From Myxococcales bacterium 68-20 (GTDB lineage: Bacteria > Myxococcota_A > Polyangia > Polyangiales > Polyangiaceae): DNA of 64,000 bases. The notes under the pieces are model-generated. The model saw nothing but the letters and a program-made list of their open reading frames with translations. It searched no databases and was not told where the DNA came from. The translations under genes were made by a program, and so were the position numbers. Positions 34,276 through 43,237 of this stretch are shown here, piece after piece (within the stretch, counting starts at the first letter, position 1; the number at the start of each line of letters is the position of its first letter). The stretch spans positions 217,835-281,834 of the forward strand of contig MKVQ01000006.1 in assembly GCA_001899635.1 (NCBI GenBank). Direction: 5' to 3'.

Positions 34276-35405
34276 GGCGCCACCTCCATCGCGGGAGCGT
34301 TCGTCACGAGGATCGAATCGACGAGCTTCGCGCGTTGGGCATAGGTGTGATGCGTGAGAACGCGCGTCCGCGCAGCCGCGCCGATCTCGCGAGCATGGAT
34401 GGGATCGAGATCGCGCAGGAGGCGCGCGACCTCCTCGCCGTCCTTTGCCACGAGGATCTCGCGACCGGGCTCGAGGAAGACGTCGACGCCCTCCCAGTCG
34501 TCCGTGATCAGACACGCACCGGCCCCGGCGGCCTCGAAGACGCGCGCCGGCGGCGACCATCCGTTCGCCGCCATGCTGTCGCGCGTGATGCTGAGGACGC
34601 ATCGAGAGCTCGCGTTGAACGCGTTGTGATCGCTGGTGTAGACGTGGCCGATCGCGCGGACGTTTGGAGGAGCCCCACCGCCGGGGCGCTCCGCGCCCGC
34701 GAAGCCCTGGGGTCCCCACCCGCTACCGCCGAGGAGGAACGTCTTCTGGGGGAGGAGTCCCGCAGCACGAAACAAGAGCTCGCGCACGCGCGCTTCGTTG
34801 TCCGGCAGCCGGTTCGCGAGCAGCGAGAGGTCCGCGAACCATCGAGGATCCGCCGGCACGGGGAAGTGCGTGGTGGGGTCGAGCCCGTTGTAGACCGGGA
34901 CGCACAGACGCGCGCCGACCTCCACGTAGCCGCGCACCACCGGCGGCCCGCCGCCGTAGGTGAAGACGAGATCGTAGCGAGGGATCGTCGCCCGGAAAGG
35001 ATCGTCCGGGTTCGCTCGGAGGCGTTCGAGCGTAGCAGCGGCGTCGACGTCCCAGAAGATCGAGAGTGCGCCCGGTTTGACCGCCCGCGGGACCTCGTCC
35101 TCGAGGAGGGCGTCGAAGGCCCCGATCCCGCTCGCCTTGATGATGACGTCCGCGCGGCGTGCTCGCTCGAGCATGCGATAGGCGTCGTCGCGGTCCGTCC
35201 CCGAATAGACGACGACCTCGGCCCAGGGTGGGTCGGCCATGTCGCGATGCTTCTGGCGATCGAGGATGTCCGGCTCGAAGAACGTGATTCGATGACCACG
35301 CGCCGCAAGGGCTCGAACGATCCCTCGATAGTACGTCGCCGTCCCGTTCCAGTACGCAGAGACGAGGCTCGAACCGAAGAACGCGATCTCGAGCGAGAGC
35401 TTCAT
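34272..35405 (-). CDS. CgeB-like glycosyltransferase 2
   Basis: The 377-aa GT-B protein is a close relative of its downstream neighbour. It starts IAFFGSSLVSAYWNGTATYYRGIVRALAARGHRITFFEPD and ends with RDSMAANGWSPPARVFEAAGAGACLITDDWEGVDVFLEPG, the donor-binding CgeB region. The short segment TYGGGPPVV lies in the interlobe area. ATG 35405 overlaps the stop of glycosyltransferase 3 (ATGA), and its own stop overlaps glycosyltransferase 1, so the three are translated as a coupled block. Confidence 0.82.
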   Translation of the reverse strand: MKLSLEIAFFGSSLVSAYWNGTATYYRGIVRALAARGHRITFFEPDILDRQKHRDMADPPWAEVVVYSGTDRDDAYRMLERARRADVIIKASGIGAFDALLEDEVPRAVKPGALSIFWDVDAAATLERLRANPDDPFRATIPRYDLVFTYGGGPPVVRGYVEVGARLCVPVYNGLDPTTHFPVPADPRWFADLSLLANRLPDNEARVRELLFRAAGLLPQKTFLLGGSGWGPQGFAGAERPGGGAPPNVRAIGHVYTSDHNAFNASSRCVLSITRDSMAANGWSPPARVFEAAGAGACLITDDWEGVDVFLEPGREILVAKDGEEVARLLRDLDPIHAREIGAAARTRVLTHHTYAQRAKLVDSILVTNAPAMEVAP

Positions 35406-36586
35406 AGGAACACTCCAAGTGAGACGTTTGGTCTCGAGCCAGGCGACCGTTCGCCGGCAAACGACTCGAGGATCGCGAGGAGCTCGTCCACGCGATGCGC
35501 GCAGGTGTGCCGGCCGAGGATCGACTCGCGACCGCGGTCCGCCAGCTCGCGGCGGGCGTCCGGATCGGAGAGCAACGTTCGCATGTGCTGTTGCATCGAG
35601 GCGCCGTCGTCCGCGATCAGGTAGTCGGTGCCGGCGCGGAAGAGTCCTTCGGAGTCGTGCCAGTGACAGCTCACCAGCGGGACGCCGCACGCAAGCGCCT
35701 CGAAGACGCGGATCGCGGGGTCGGCCAGCGCCTTGGCCTCGGACCGCCGCGGTACGTGCACCGTCATCTTGAAGGCGGCGAACGCTCGCGGCACGTGGAA
35801 GTTCGGAAGCCACCCGCCGTACGCCACGCCGCGAGCCGCGAGATCGGCACGCGCGGCGTCGGGATAGCGAACGCCGAAGACCTTCGCCGAGAGCCGGAGC
35901 TCGCGCACCGGATCGAGGAAGCACTCGCGGAGGTCGTTCGCTCGCGATTCGTCGCTCCAGTTGCCGATCCAGACCACGTCTCGACGAGCAGCGACACGCT
36001 TCGAATCCGGCTCGCTCCCGGGCTCGAACTCGGTGAGGGCGAGCGGGCTCGGCTTGAAGATCCGGACGTCGGCCGCCTCGCGCCACACCCAGGCGCGAGG
36101 CCCCCACCCCATGCGGTCGTGCGCTTCCTTCACTGCGCCGCAGAATGCGAGAACGCCGTCGAAGCCCGACAGGTCGTAGCCCTCCATCTCGGCGGGCGCC
36201 GTGACGGCGCGATGATGGGTGTCGTGGAAGAGCAGCGCGTAGCGCGACCGAGAGCGCTTTCGATGGGCACCGATCCGGCGCACGAGATCGTGGGAGCTCC
36301 ACTCGTGGACGATGACGGCGTCGGCGCCGTCGAGCACCTCGTCGAGATCGAGCGTCGCCCGGTCGTAGCGACGCGACTGGAGCGCTGGGAAGTGCTCGGT
36401 GGTGAGGGCAAGCGCCTCCTCGCCGTGTTCATGGACGAGGTTCTGCACGCTCCACGCATCCGCGGGCTCGCACACCGAGACGCGATGCCCTCGCTCGACG
36501 AGCTCGGAGACGACACCACGGAGGAAGTGCGCGCTGCGGTGGCACCAGTCCGACAGCAACGAGTGACTGAAGAACACCAAGCGCAT
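35402..36586 (-). CDS. CgeB-like glycosyltransferase 3
   Basis: The 394-aa GT-B protein begins RLVFFSHSLLSDWCHRSAHFLRGVVSELVERGHRVSVCEPADAW. The donor-binding region is DPAIRVFEALACGVPLVSCHWHDSEGLFRAG. It belongs to the same CgeB-like group as the two downstream genes but is more distant. ATG 36586 is used because GGAG lies eight bases upstream; it shares one base with the stop of the preceding gene (TGATG). GTG 36589 is an alternative start. Confidence 0.82.
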   Translation of the reverse strand: MRLVFFSHSLLSDWCHRSAHFLRGVVSELVERGHRVSVCEPADAWSVQNLVHEHGEEALALTTEHFPALQSRRYDRATLDLDEVLDGADAVIVHEWSSHDLVRRIGAHRKRSRSRYALLFHDTHHRAVTAPAEMEGYDLSGFDGVLAFCGAVKEAHDRMGWGPRAWVWREAADVRIFKPSPLALTEFEPGSEPDSKRVAARRDVVWIGNWSDESRANDLRECFLDPVRELRLSAKVFGVRYPDAARADLAARGVAYGGWLPNFHVPRAFAAFKMTVHVPRRSEAKALADPAIRVFEALACGVPLVSCHWHDSEGLFRAGTDYLIADDGASMQQHMRTLLSDPDARRELADRGRESILGRHTCAHRVDELLAILESFAGERSPGSRPNVSLGVFL

Positions 36587-37764
36587 CACACACTCCGCGT
36601 CTCCCGTCCTTCCATCCGCAGCGCAGGAACCCGTCGCGCATGGAGGATCGCCTCGTAGAGATCGCGCATCGCGCGACCATTGCGGGCCGGAGTGTAGAGA
36701 CGCGCACGGAGCTGCGCGGCGTCGGCGAGCTCGGCTCGACGCACGTCATCGTTCACGAGCCCGTTGATCGCGGAGATCAAGCCGGCCTCGTCATCGGGTC
36801 GGACGTAGACGGCGGCGTTGCCCCAGACCTCGCGCAGGCTCGGGATGTCTCCGAGCACGAGCGCACAGCCGCGAAGCGCCGCCTCGAGCGCCGAGAGGCC
36901 AAAGGGCTCGTACTTCGCCGGCAGCGCGAAGATCGTCGCACGGTCCATCAGCGCGCCGAGCTCACTGGGCGGAAGCCAGCCCAACGACTCGACGTTCGAG
37001 TAGGTGCCGGGGTCCGGGCTCGGTCCGTTGACGTGACCGGCATGCCCGCGAGGCGGCGCGCTTCCGCCTGCGATCTTCACGGGCCAGGGCAGCTTCCCGG
37101 CGATACGTCCGAGCATCTCGACGTTCTTCGCGCGATCCCAGACGCGTCCCGCAGCGAGGATGAGATGCTCCTTGCTCTGGCGCGACGGCTCCGCCGCGAG
37201 GCCGTTGGGAATGACGGCCGTGCGCGGAAGCGGACCGTAGTGGCGCTCGAGGCTCGCGCGCATCGACTGCGACGCTGCGATCACCGCATCGGCCGCATGG
37301 AGCCCTCGCCTCACCGCTTGCTTGTAGGTCGCGTAGCGCTCCGGCACGCTGGTGCCCTCCACGGCCTCCCACCAGGAGAGGACGCAGGAGTGCGCGACGA
37401 GGAGGACCGGCGCGGTGAAGCCCGCAGCGCCGTGGCAGTAGTGGTTGAGGTGGATGATGTCGGGCCGGATCCCCTTCTCGAGGTCCTTCAGCCAGTCGGT
37501 CGCGCGCGCGATGTCGGCCCAGGGATCGTCCATCCACTCGAGGGCGTGGGTGCTCTCGTGAAGCACGAGCCCAGGAACCGCCCGCGCCACGGCTTCCTGC
37601 TCGGGCCTCAACTTCGGGCCCATCAGCGCGAGGTGGGTCTTCGATCCCGTCTTCGCGAGCTCGGAGGCGAGCGTGAGCGCGTAGGTCAGCACGCCCCCGA
37701 CCGCGTCGGCGGTCATCATAACGGTCCTCGCGAGCACGGGCAGAACGGCGGTGTCATTGAACAT
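36586..37764 (-). CDS. GT4-family glycosyltransferase
   Basis: The 392-aa protein has the retaining GT4 pattern: N-terminal TADAVGGVLTYALTLASELAKTGSKTHLAL, central VIAASQSMRASLERHYG and VIPNGLA, then AAGRVWDRAKNVEMLGRI, and the donor site LPAKYEPFGLSALEAALRGCALVLGDIPSLREVW with the family Glu residues. It differs from the three CgeB-like enzymes of the operon and probably makes a different linkage. ATG 37764 has GAGGG five bases upstream and overlaps the epimerase gene by 11 bases. Confidence 0.86.
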   Translation of the reverse strand: MFNDTAVLPVLARTVMMTADAVGGVLTYALTLASELAKTGSKTHLALMGPKLRPEQEAVARAVPGLVLHESTHALEWMDDPWADIARATDWLKDLEKGIRPDIIHLNHYCHGAAGFTAPVLLVAHSCVLSWWEAVEGTSVPERYATYKQAVRRGLHAADAVIAASQSMRASLERHYGPLPRTAVIPNGLAAEPSRQSKEHLILAAGRVWDRAKNVEMLGRIAGKLPWPVKIAGGSAPPRGHAGHVNGPSPDPGTYSNVESLGWLPPSELGALMDRATIFALPAKYEPFGLSALEAALRGCALVLGDIPSLREVWGNAAVYVRPDDEAGLISAINGLVNDDVRRAELADAAQLRARLYTPARNGRAMRDLYEAILHARRVPALRMEGRETRSV

Positions 37765-38959
37765 GGGGTCCCTCGTGCGGTGGCGGCTGTGACGGGTGGG
37801 CTCCGCTCGCGATGACGACGGCGCCGGTGTCGGGCTCGAGCTCGCGAGTGCTGTCTTCGAGCCAGGCTCCTGCGTCGATGTTGCGCTCGCTCGTCGTTGC
37901 CGCTCGACCGTCGACCCATCGCGCAAGCTCCACGAGCCCGCTGTCGAGGTCGACCGCCGCGCGGTAGCCCAGAACGGTCTCGGCCCGGCGTACGTCGGCG
38001 TAGCAGTGCCTCACGTCGCCCACTCGGTACTCGCTGGTGATCTCGGGCACGAGATGCGCCCGTCCGAGGAGCCGCGCCATCTTCTGCGCGACGTGCGCGA
38101 AGGTCCACGACTCGCCGCTCCCGATGTTGAGCACGGCGCCCGGCGCGGCTTGCGACTCGAGCGCGAGACAGCACGCGCGCGCGACGTCGTGCACGTTCAC
38201 GAAGTCGCGTCGCTGCTCGCCGTCCTCCAGGACGCGCGGCTGCTTTCCGGCGAGCAGCCGCGTCACGAAGCGCGAGAGGTCACCGGTATACTGATTCGAG
38301 GGCGACTGGCGCGCGCCGTAGACGTTGAAGAGGCGGAGCGCGACGGTCGGTATCCCGTGGGCGCGCCCGAGCACGAGACACATCCGCTCCTGATCGAACT
38401 TGGAGAGCGCGTAGCGGGCCTCGAGTCGCACGCACATCGTCTCGGGTGTGGGCGCCGGCACGAGCAGCTGACCGCCCACGCAGAGGTCCCACTCGGCGCG
38501 CCAGAGCTGCTCGAGGGATCGAGCCGACACCTCCCGCTTCGCCCCGCTCGCATCGCGATAGAGGCCCTCGCCGTACACGCTCATGCTCGAGGCGACGACG
38601 AGCCGATCGATCGGCCTGCGAACGAGTCGGTCCATGAGGACGGCCGTGCCCAGATCGTTGACCGACGTGTAGCGCTCGACCTCGTACACGCTCTGGCCGG
38701 TGCCGGTGGCCGCGGCGAAGTGAAAGACCGCGTCGATTCCGTCGAGCGCATGCTCCACGGCGGCACCGTCCCGAACGTCACCCACGATCAGCTCCACCCT
38801 CGGGTCGAGATGCGACGGGCGCTTCGCGTCCTTCCCGTGGACATGCGGCGTCAGGTTGTCGAGCGCGCGAACGGAGTGGCCGCGCGCGAGGAGCGCGTCG
38901 GCGAGATGCGAACCGACGAAGCCCGCGCCACCCGTGATGAGGATGCTCTTCGTCGACAT
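37754..38959 (-). CDS. NAD-dependent epimerase/dehydratase, copy B
   Basis: The 401-aa extended short-chain dehydrogenase is a paralogue of the one at 28832-29944, sharing GGAGFVGSHLADALLARGHSVRALDNLTP, FHFAAATGTGQSVYEVERY, the serine region ASSMSVYGEGLYRD, the YALSK active-site motif and RLFNVYGARQSPSNQYTGDLSRF. It has an extra C-terminal tail of about 45 residues (after VDGRAATTS) absent from copy A. It heads the operon that continues with four glycosyltransferases and HD-like copy B. The sugar nucleotide it modifies is unknown; it presumably supplies the donor for the glycosyltransferases. Confidence 0.88.
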   Translation of the reverse strand: MSTKSILITGGAGFVGSHLADALLARGHSVRALDNLTPHVHGKDAKRPSHLDPRVELIVGDVRDGAAVEHALDGIDAVFHFAAATGTGQSVYEVERYTSVNDLGTAVLMDRLVRRPIDRLVVASSMSVYGEGLYRDASGAKREVSARSLEQLWRAEWDLCVGGQLLVPAPTPETMCVRLEARYALSKFDQERMCLVLGRAHGIPTVALRLFNVYGARQSPSNQYTGDLSRFVTRLLAGKQPRVLEDGEQRRDFVNVHDVARACCLALESQAAPGAVLNIGSGESWTFAHVAQKMARLLGRAHLVPEITSEYRVGDVRHCYADVRRAETVLGYRAAVDLDSGLVELARWVDGRAATTSERNIDAGAWLEDSTRELEPDTGAVVIASGAHPSQPPPHEGPHVQ

Positions 38960-39028
38960 GAACCGCCCCCGATGGATGGAGTTGCCTCGCGAGCGAAGAC
39001 ACGCGCGAAAGACCGCCGCGAGGCAGCC

Positions 39029-39080
39029 GCGCGGTCGCGATTCGCTCGTACGGAGCGGCGTCGCGCGGTCGCGATTCGCT
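39029..39080. repeat. 18-bp direct repeat upstream of epimerase B
   Basis: GCGCGGTCGCGATTCGCT occurs at 39029-39046 and again at 39063-39080, 34 bases apart. The shared 15-bp motif lies partly in and just after the first copy. The 34-base spacing is about three helical turns. Confidence 0.7.
39042..39056. promoter_or_regulatory. 15-bp motif shared upstream of both epimerase operons, copy 2
   Basis: This is an exact copy of TCGCTCGTACGGAGC found at 30035-30049. Here it lies 83 bases before ATG 38959 of epimerase B. It contains GCTC and GAGC arms around a 5-base centre. Confidence 0.45.
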
Positions 39081-39376
39081 CTGCAGCGCTCGTGCCGGCA
39101 GAAGCGGTCGAAACGCGCGGGTAGTGGCGGCGGACTTACGTCGAGGTGTGAACGTTCCGAGGCCGGCGCAAGCGGTCGCGAATCGTCACGGTCGATGCGT
39201 CGGGGACACGTCGCAGATTCAATGCGGTTCTCGGTTCATCGAGCGCGCGCTCGGGCGTGGGCGCGCGCCGCGACGACACGTGCCGCGCGATCTCGAGCGG
39301 GCAGACCCGCGTGTCGCGCTGCTCGAGGCGCGCCTCGTCGTCCGGCGCGCCTTCGAGCACGTGAGGCCCCGCAGCC

Positions 39377-41650
39377 TCAGGGCAGGATGATCGGATTCGT
39401 CGGAGCTGCAGGCTTCGCGCCGGAACCGGCGCCGGCAGCGGGGTTCACCGCGGGCGGCGAGTCCTGCTCGGTGATGATGAACTGGACGCGTCGGTTCCGC
39501 TGCTTGTTCAGCTCGGTGACGTTCGGAACGAGGGGCTTCGAGTCGCCGAAGCCCTTGGCCGACAGCCGCTCCGATGCGACGCCATGCGCGGTCAGCCATG
39601 CGACGACCGCGGACGCGCGATCCTCGCTCAACCTCTGATTGTGCGCCGGCGCGCCGGATGCGTCGGTGTGGCCCTGCACCTCGACCCGACGGATCCGCGG
39701 GTTCTTGAGGAGGACGTCCGCGATCTCGGTGAGCAGGCCCGTCGACGCAGGGAGGATCACCGCGGAGTCGACCCCGAACTGGACCTGCTGCTTGATGATG
39801 ATCTCCTTCTGCTGGATGGCGACGAGCGGGTTCTTCGGCTTCTTCTTCACCGAGAGCTCGATCGGGTTGTCCTGACGGACCTTCACCTCGAGCTTCTCGG
39901 AGGAGACGAGGTAGCCGTCCGCGTCGACCGTGATCGTTGCTTCGCCCGGCGTGAGGAGCTCGAAGCGGAACCCACCTTGCGCGTCGGTCGAGCCGCTCAG
40001 CTCTTTCTTCGCGACGTCGACCACGTTGATCGCGGCCCCGCTGACGAAGAGCCCCGTGTCGAGGTCCTTCACCTTACCGACGACGTTCCCGACACGGGGG
40101 AGCGCCGAGAGGACGCAGTCGAGCTGCACGTCTCCGCCGGCCTGCGCCGGGAGCTGGTTCGGTGCCGTGCCGGCAGGCGGCGAGCTCGCGCCCACGCCCG
40201 CGATCGTCGTGCTGCACTGCCCCGGCTTGTAGCCGTCCGCGTTGACGGTGAAGACGTAGGAGCCCGCGGGCAGCTCGTGCGTCGTGAAGCGACCGTCCGT
40301 CCCGGTGGCGAGCGAGGTGAGCTCGGGATGGTTCTCCCACGAGACGATCGCACCGCCGATCCCTTCGGCCTTCCCCTCCTCGTGGACGAAGCCGCGGATG
40401 CGGCGGCCGGCAGGCTTCGCGTGCTCGACGACGACGCGCTCGCGGATCACGGGCGGCCTGTCCTGCGTATCGAACGCCCAGCCGGCGCCGAGGTAGAGCA
40501 TCCACGGCGGTGTCGGGCGCATCTCCTCGATGAAGAAGCCGACGCCCGAGATGCCGATGTCGAGGGCGGCCGTGAGGTTGAAGCCCTTCTTCCACGGATA
40601 GAACCGGCTCCCGAGCGTGAGCGTCGACGGCGCGAACGGATCCGTCGCCAGACACTTGTCGGCGCTCGAGTTGTTCGGCCGGCAGCGGTAGTCCTGCCGG
40701 TTGACCGGAACGAGGACGTGATACTCGAGGAACGGGCGCACCTTCTCCTGCGCTGCGAAGAGCTCCGCGCCGAGGTGGATGTCGAAGTGATCGACGCGGT
40801 TGATGTTGAGGCCGAAACGCTCGATGCGTGTGACCGGCGCGCCGCGCGCCCTCTCGGTCGCAGCGACGACCTCGCCGGAATTGTCGAGGACGTAGGTGAG
40901 GTTCGTGCTGAACCGGAGCGGGATGCGCTTCTCGGCGCCGCGGAGATCGGCGGTCGCGAGCCCGCGGAACTTCGCGCTGGTGCCGGAGCCGTCGAGGCCC
41001 ACCGCCCCGGTGCCGTTCACGAGCCACATCTCGAACGCGCCGCCGACGTGGAAGATGTTCGAGAGCTGGCCGTGCGCCTTCGCGCCGAGGGTGCTGTCGC
41101 CGAGCACCTGGAGGAGCGAGGGGCGGTTCGCCGGGTTCGAGTTCGCGAGGGCGCTCGTCCCGAGGTACGCGTCGAGCCACTTCGCGACCTGCATCGAGAG
41201 CCGGAGGCGGCCGCCGATGTGATCGGCGCTGTCGCTCTGCACGCGGTTGTTCGGGTTGCGCGGATCGGCGCACGGGAACTCGCGGGTGCACAGGAAGCCC
41301 GCCGAGAAGAACTCCGTCGTGAAGTCGACGCGGAACTGGCCGGGCGCCCCGCCTTGGGCGTGCTGTGTATGCATGAGGCCGACGCCACCGGTGAGCGTCG
41401 ACGCCTCGTTCAGCTTCGCCTCGCGCTCGGCCCACGCCTTCTCCGCGTCGTGCTGGTCCGAAGGCGCGCTCTCGCCGCGGGGCTCGCGCTCGGTCGAGGG
41501 AGCCGTCGCAGCGGTAGCGCTCGCGCCAGCAGTGCCGTTCTGGGTGGAGGCTCCACCGCCGAAGGTGACCGTACCGTTCCCTTGCGCCGCGGCGGTTTTC
41601 GCCGCGCCGGCCAGGAGGAGGAAAGAAACGAAGAGGCCGGAGGTCTTCAT
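39377..41650 (-). CDS. OmpA-family outer-membrane protein with carboxypeptidase-regulatory-like domains
   Basis: The 757-aa precursor begins with a signal peptide (MKTSGLFVSFLLLAGAAKTAAA). About 400 residues of beta-rich sequence, probably a membrane barrel, follow, with conserved Cys pairs (LCTREFPCADP). Two carboxypeptidase-regulatory-like beta-sandwich domains come next (about 430-495, GFVHEEGKAEGIGGAIVSW; about 525-605, GKVKDLDTGLFVSGAAINVV). A C-terminal OmpA peptidoglycan-binding domain (about 635-735) has VEVQGHTDASG, NQRLSEDRA and NKQRNRRVQF. It likely ties the outer membrane to the cell wall. It is divergent from the sigma-54 response regulator gene, with 141 bases between them. TraB-type outer-membrane-exchange proteins have comparable domains; I cannot assign it to that group. 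Confidence 0.82.
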   Translation of the reverse strand: MKTSGLFVSFLLLAGAAKTAAAQGNGTVTFGGGASTQNGTAGASATAATAPSTEREPRGESAPSDQHDAEKAWAEREAKLNEASTLTGGVGLMHTQHAQGGAPGQFRVDFTTEFFSAGFLCTREFPCADPRNPNNRVQSDSADHIGGRLRLSMQVAKWLDAYLGTSALANSNPANRPSLLQVLGDSTLGAKAHGQLSNIFHVGGAFEMWLVNGTGAVGLDGSGTSAKFRGLATADLRGAEKRIPLRFSTNLTYVLDNSGEVVAATERARGAPVTRIERFGLNINRVDHFDIHLGAELFAAQEKVRPFLEYHVLVPVNRQDYRCRPNNSSADKCLATDPFAPSTLTLGSRFYPWKKGFNLTAALDIGISGVGFFIEEMRPTPPWMLYLGAGWAFDTQDRPPVIRERVVVEHAKPAGRRIRGFVHEEGKAEGIGGAIVSWENHPELTSLATGTDGRFTTHELPAGSYVFTVNADGYKPGQCSTTIAGVGASSPPAGTAPNQLPAQAGGDVQLDCVLSALPRVGNVVGKVKDLDTGLFVSGAAINVVDVAKKELSGSTDAQGGFRFELLTPGEATITVDADGYLVSSEKLEVKVRQDNPIELSVKKKPKNPLVAIQQKEIIIKQQVQFGVDSAVILPASTGLLTEIADVLLKNPRIRRVEVQGHTDASGAPAHNQRLSEDRASAVVAWLTAHGVASERLSAKGFGDSKPLVPNVTELNKQRNRRVQFIITEQDSPPAVNPAAGAGSGAKPAAPTNPIILP

Positions 41651-41791
41651 AGGCGCCGCTGCGGTTGTAACACCTGGTTGAGGTTGATGTCATCTCGAGG
41701 GCGTGCCGGGCCCCCGACCGCCGCGCCCCCTCCCGAGCGCTTCCCAACGGTGCCCCAAAACCCACCGACAACGGCTAGGATGGGGCCCGCC

Positions 41792-43234
41792 ATGGCAGCG
41801 GCGTCGTCCGACAGAGCCGAGGGGCTCGGAGAACGTGTCTCCGGACGTCCGCGCGGCCGCATCCTCGTCGTCGACGACGAGGCGAACGCGCGCGCCGCGC
41901 TCAGCGAGATCCTCAGGGACGAAGGCTACGCGACCGAAACGGCGGCAGACGGCTTCAAGGCCCTCGGAAAGCTCGAGGAATTCGCGCCCGACGTCGTGTT
42001 GACCGATCTCAAGATGCCGGGGCTCGACGGGATCGCGTTCATGGAGAAGGCGAAGAGCGCCTCGCCCCAGACCGTGTTCGTCGTCATGACCGCGTTCGGG
42101 ACGATCACGAGCGCGGTCTCGGCCATCAAGAAGGGCGCGGACAACTACCTCACGAAGCCCCTCGATTACGAGGCCCTGTCGGCGGTCGTCGACCGGGCGA
42201 TGGAAAAGGCCAAGCTCCTCCAGGAGGCGCAGGCGCTCCGCGAACGCCTACGCGAGCGCAACGCGTTCGGTCACATCGTCACCGAGGATCCGAAGATGCG
42301 CGCCGTCCTCGACCTCGTCGCACAGGTCGGGCCGAGCAAGGCGAGCATCCTCATCACCGGTGAGAGCGGGACCGGCAAGGAGCTCATTGCCGAGGCGCTC
42401 TCCGCCGCAAGCCCGCGCGCCGGCGGCCCGTTCGTACGGCTCCACTGCGCAGCGCTCGCGGAGTCGCTCCTCGAGAGCGAGCTCTTCGGCCATGAAAAGG
42501 GCGCATTCACCGGCGCCGTGGCGCGACGAGAAGGACGCTTCAAGCAGGCCGACGGCGGCACGCTCTTCCTCGACGAGATCGGCGAGATCCCTCAGGGGAC
42601 ACAGGTGAAGCTCCTCCGCTTCCTCCAAGAGAAGACGTTCGAGCGCGTGGGCGGGAACGAGACCCAGAAGGTCGACGTCCGGCTCATCGCCGCGACGAAC
42701 CGTGACCTGAAGGCCGAGATCAAGAAGGGCGCGTTCCGCGAGGATCTCTACTACCGCCTCAACGTCATCGCGATCGAGCTGCCGCCGCTGCGCGATCGCC
42801 GTGCGGACGTCGGCCCGCTCGCGTCCTTCTTCCTGGCTCGCTACGCGAAGGAGAACGGCCGCAACATCGACGGCATCACGGAGCAGGCGCTCAAGGTGCT
42901 CTCCGGCTACGACTGGCCGGGGAACGTACGCGAGCTCGAGAACGTGATCGAGCGCGCGGTCGTGCTCTGCGACGCGCCTCGCATCGACGTCCGCCACCTC
43001 CCGCCGGCGCTCGCTCCCAAGCAGGCCGAGGGCCCTCCGCCGATCCCCGGCTCCACCATCCAGGACCTCGAGCGCTACGCGATCCTCCGCACCCTCGAGG
43101 CGTGCAGCGGCTCGACATCGAAGGCGGCCAGCATCCTCGGCGTCTCGCCGCGCAAGATCCAGTACAAGCTCCACGAGTATTCGAGCAGCCCCATCAACTT
43201 CCGCTCGAACATCTCGTCGAAAGAGGATGACTGA
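41792..43234 (+). CDS. NtrC-family sigma-54 response regulator
   Basis: The 480-aa activator has a receiver domain with acceptor D72 (VVLTDLKMPG). The AAA+ sigma-54 domain has Walker A GESGTGKE (190-197), the GAFTGA loop at 237-242 and Walker B LFLDEIGE. A Fis-type helix-turn-helix near the C-terminus reads SKAASILGVSPRKIQYKL. When phosphorylated it should remodel sigma-54 RNA polymerase. ATG 41792 is used; ATG 41780 would add four residues. No cognate histidine kinase is adjacent. The ABC ATPase gene begins three bases after its stop, so the two are co-transcribed. Confidence 0.92.
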   Translation: MAAASSDRAEGLGERVSGRPRGRILVVDDEANARAALSEILRDEGYATETAADGFKALGKLEEFAPDVVLTDLKMPGLDGIAFMEKAKSASPQTVFVVMTAFGTITSAVSAIKKGADNYLTKPLDYEALSAVVDRAMEKAKLLQEAQALRERLRERNAFGHIVTEDPKMRAVLDLVAQVGPSKASILITGESGTGKELIAEALSAASPRAGGPFVRLHCAALAESLLESELFGHEKGAFTGAVARREGRFKQADGGTLFLDEIGEIPQGTQVKLLRFLQEKTFERVGGNETQKVDVRLIAATNRDLKAEIKKGAFREDLYYRLNVIAIELPPLRDRRADVGPLASFFLARYAKENGRNIDGITEQALKVLSGYDWPGNVRELENVIERAVVLCDAPRIDVRHLPPALAPKQAEGPPPIPGSTIQDLERYAILRTLEACSGSTSKAASILGVSPRKIQYKLHEYSSSPINFRSNISSKEDD

Positions 43235-43237
43235 CGG

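Larger units (their letters stand above)
38960..39376. other. 417-base gap between epimerase B and the OmpA-family gene
   Basis: It contains the upstream region of the epimerase B operon, including the shared 15-bp motif and an 18-bp direct repeat listed separately. No convincing gene is seen; the short frames present have atypical composition. No terminator hairpin is obvious downstream of the OmpA-family gene. Confidence 0.45.

Noticed and set aside
33148-38959. Possible laterally acquired polysaccharide island
   Set aside because: GC content and codon use look the same as the flanks by eye, and no integrase, tRNA or insertion sequence borders it. Transfer is not supported without a composition analysis.
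39136-39360. 74-codon minus-strand frame between epimerase B and the OmpA-family gene
   Set aside because: It has no ribosome binding site or family resemblance, and its composition is unlike neighbouring genes.
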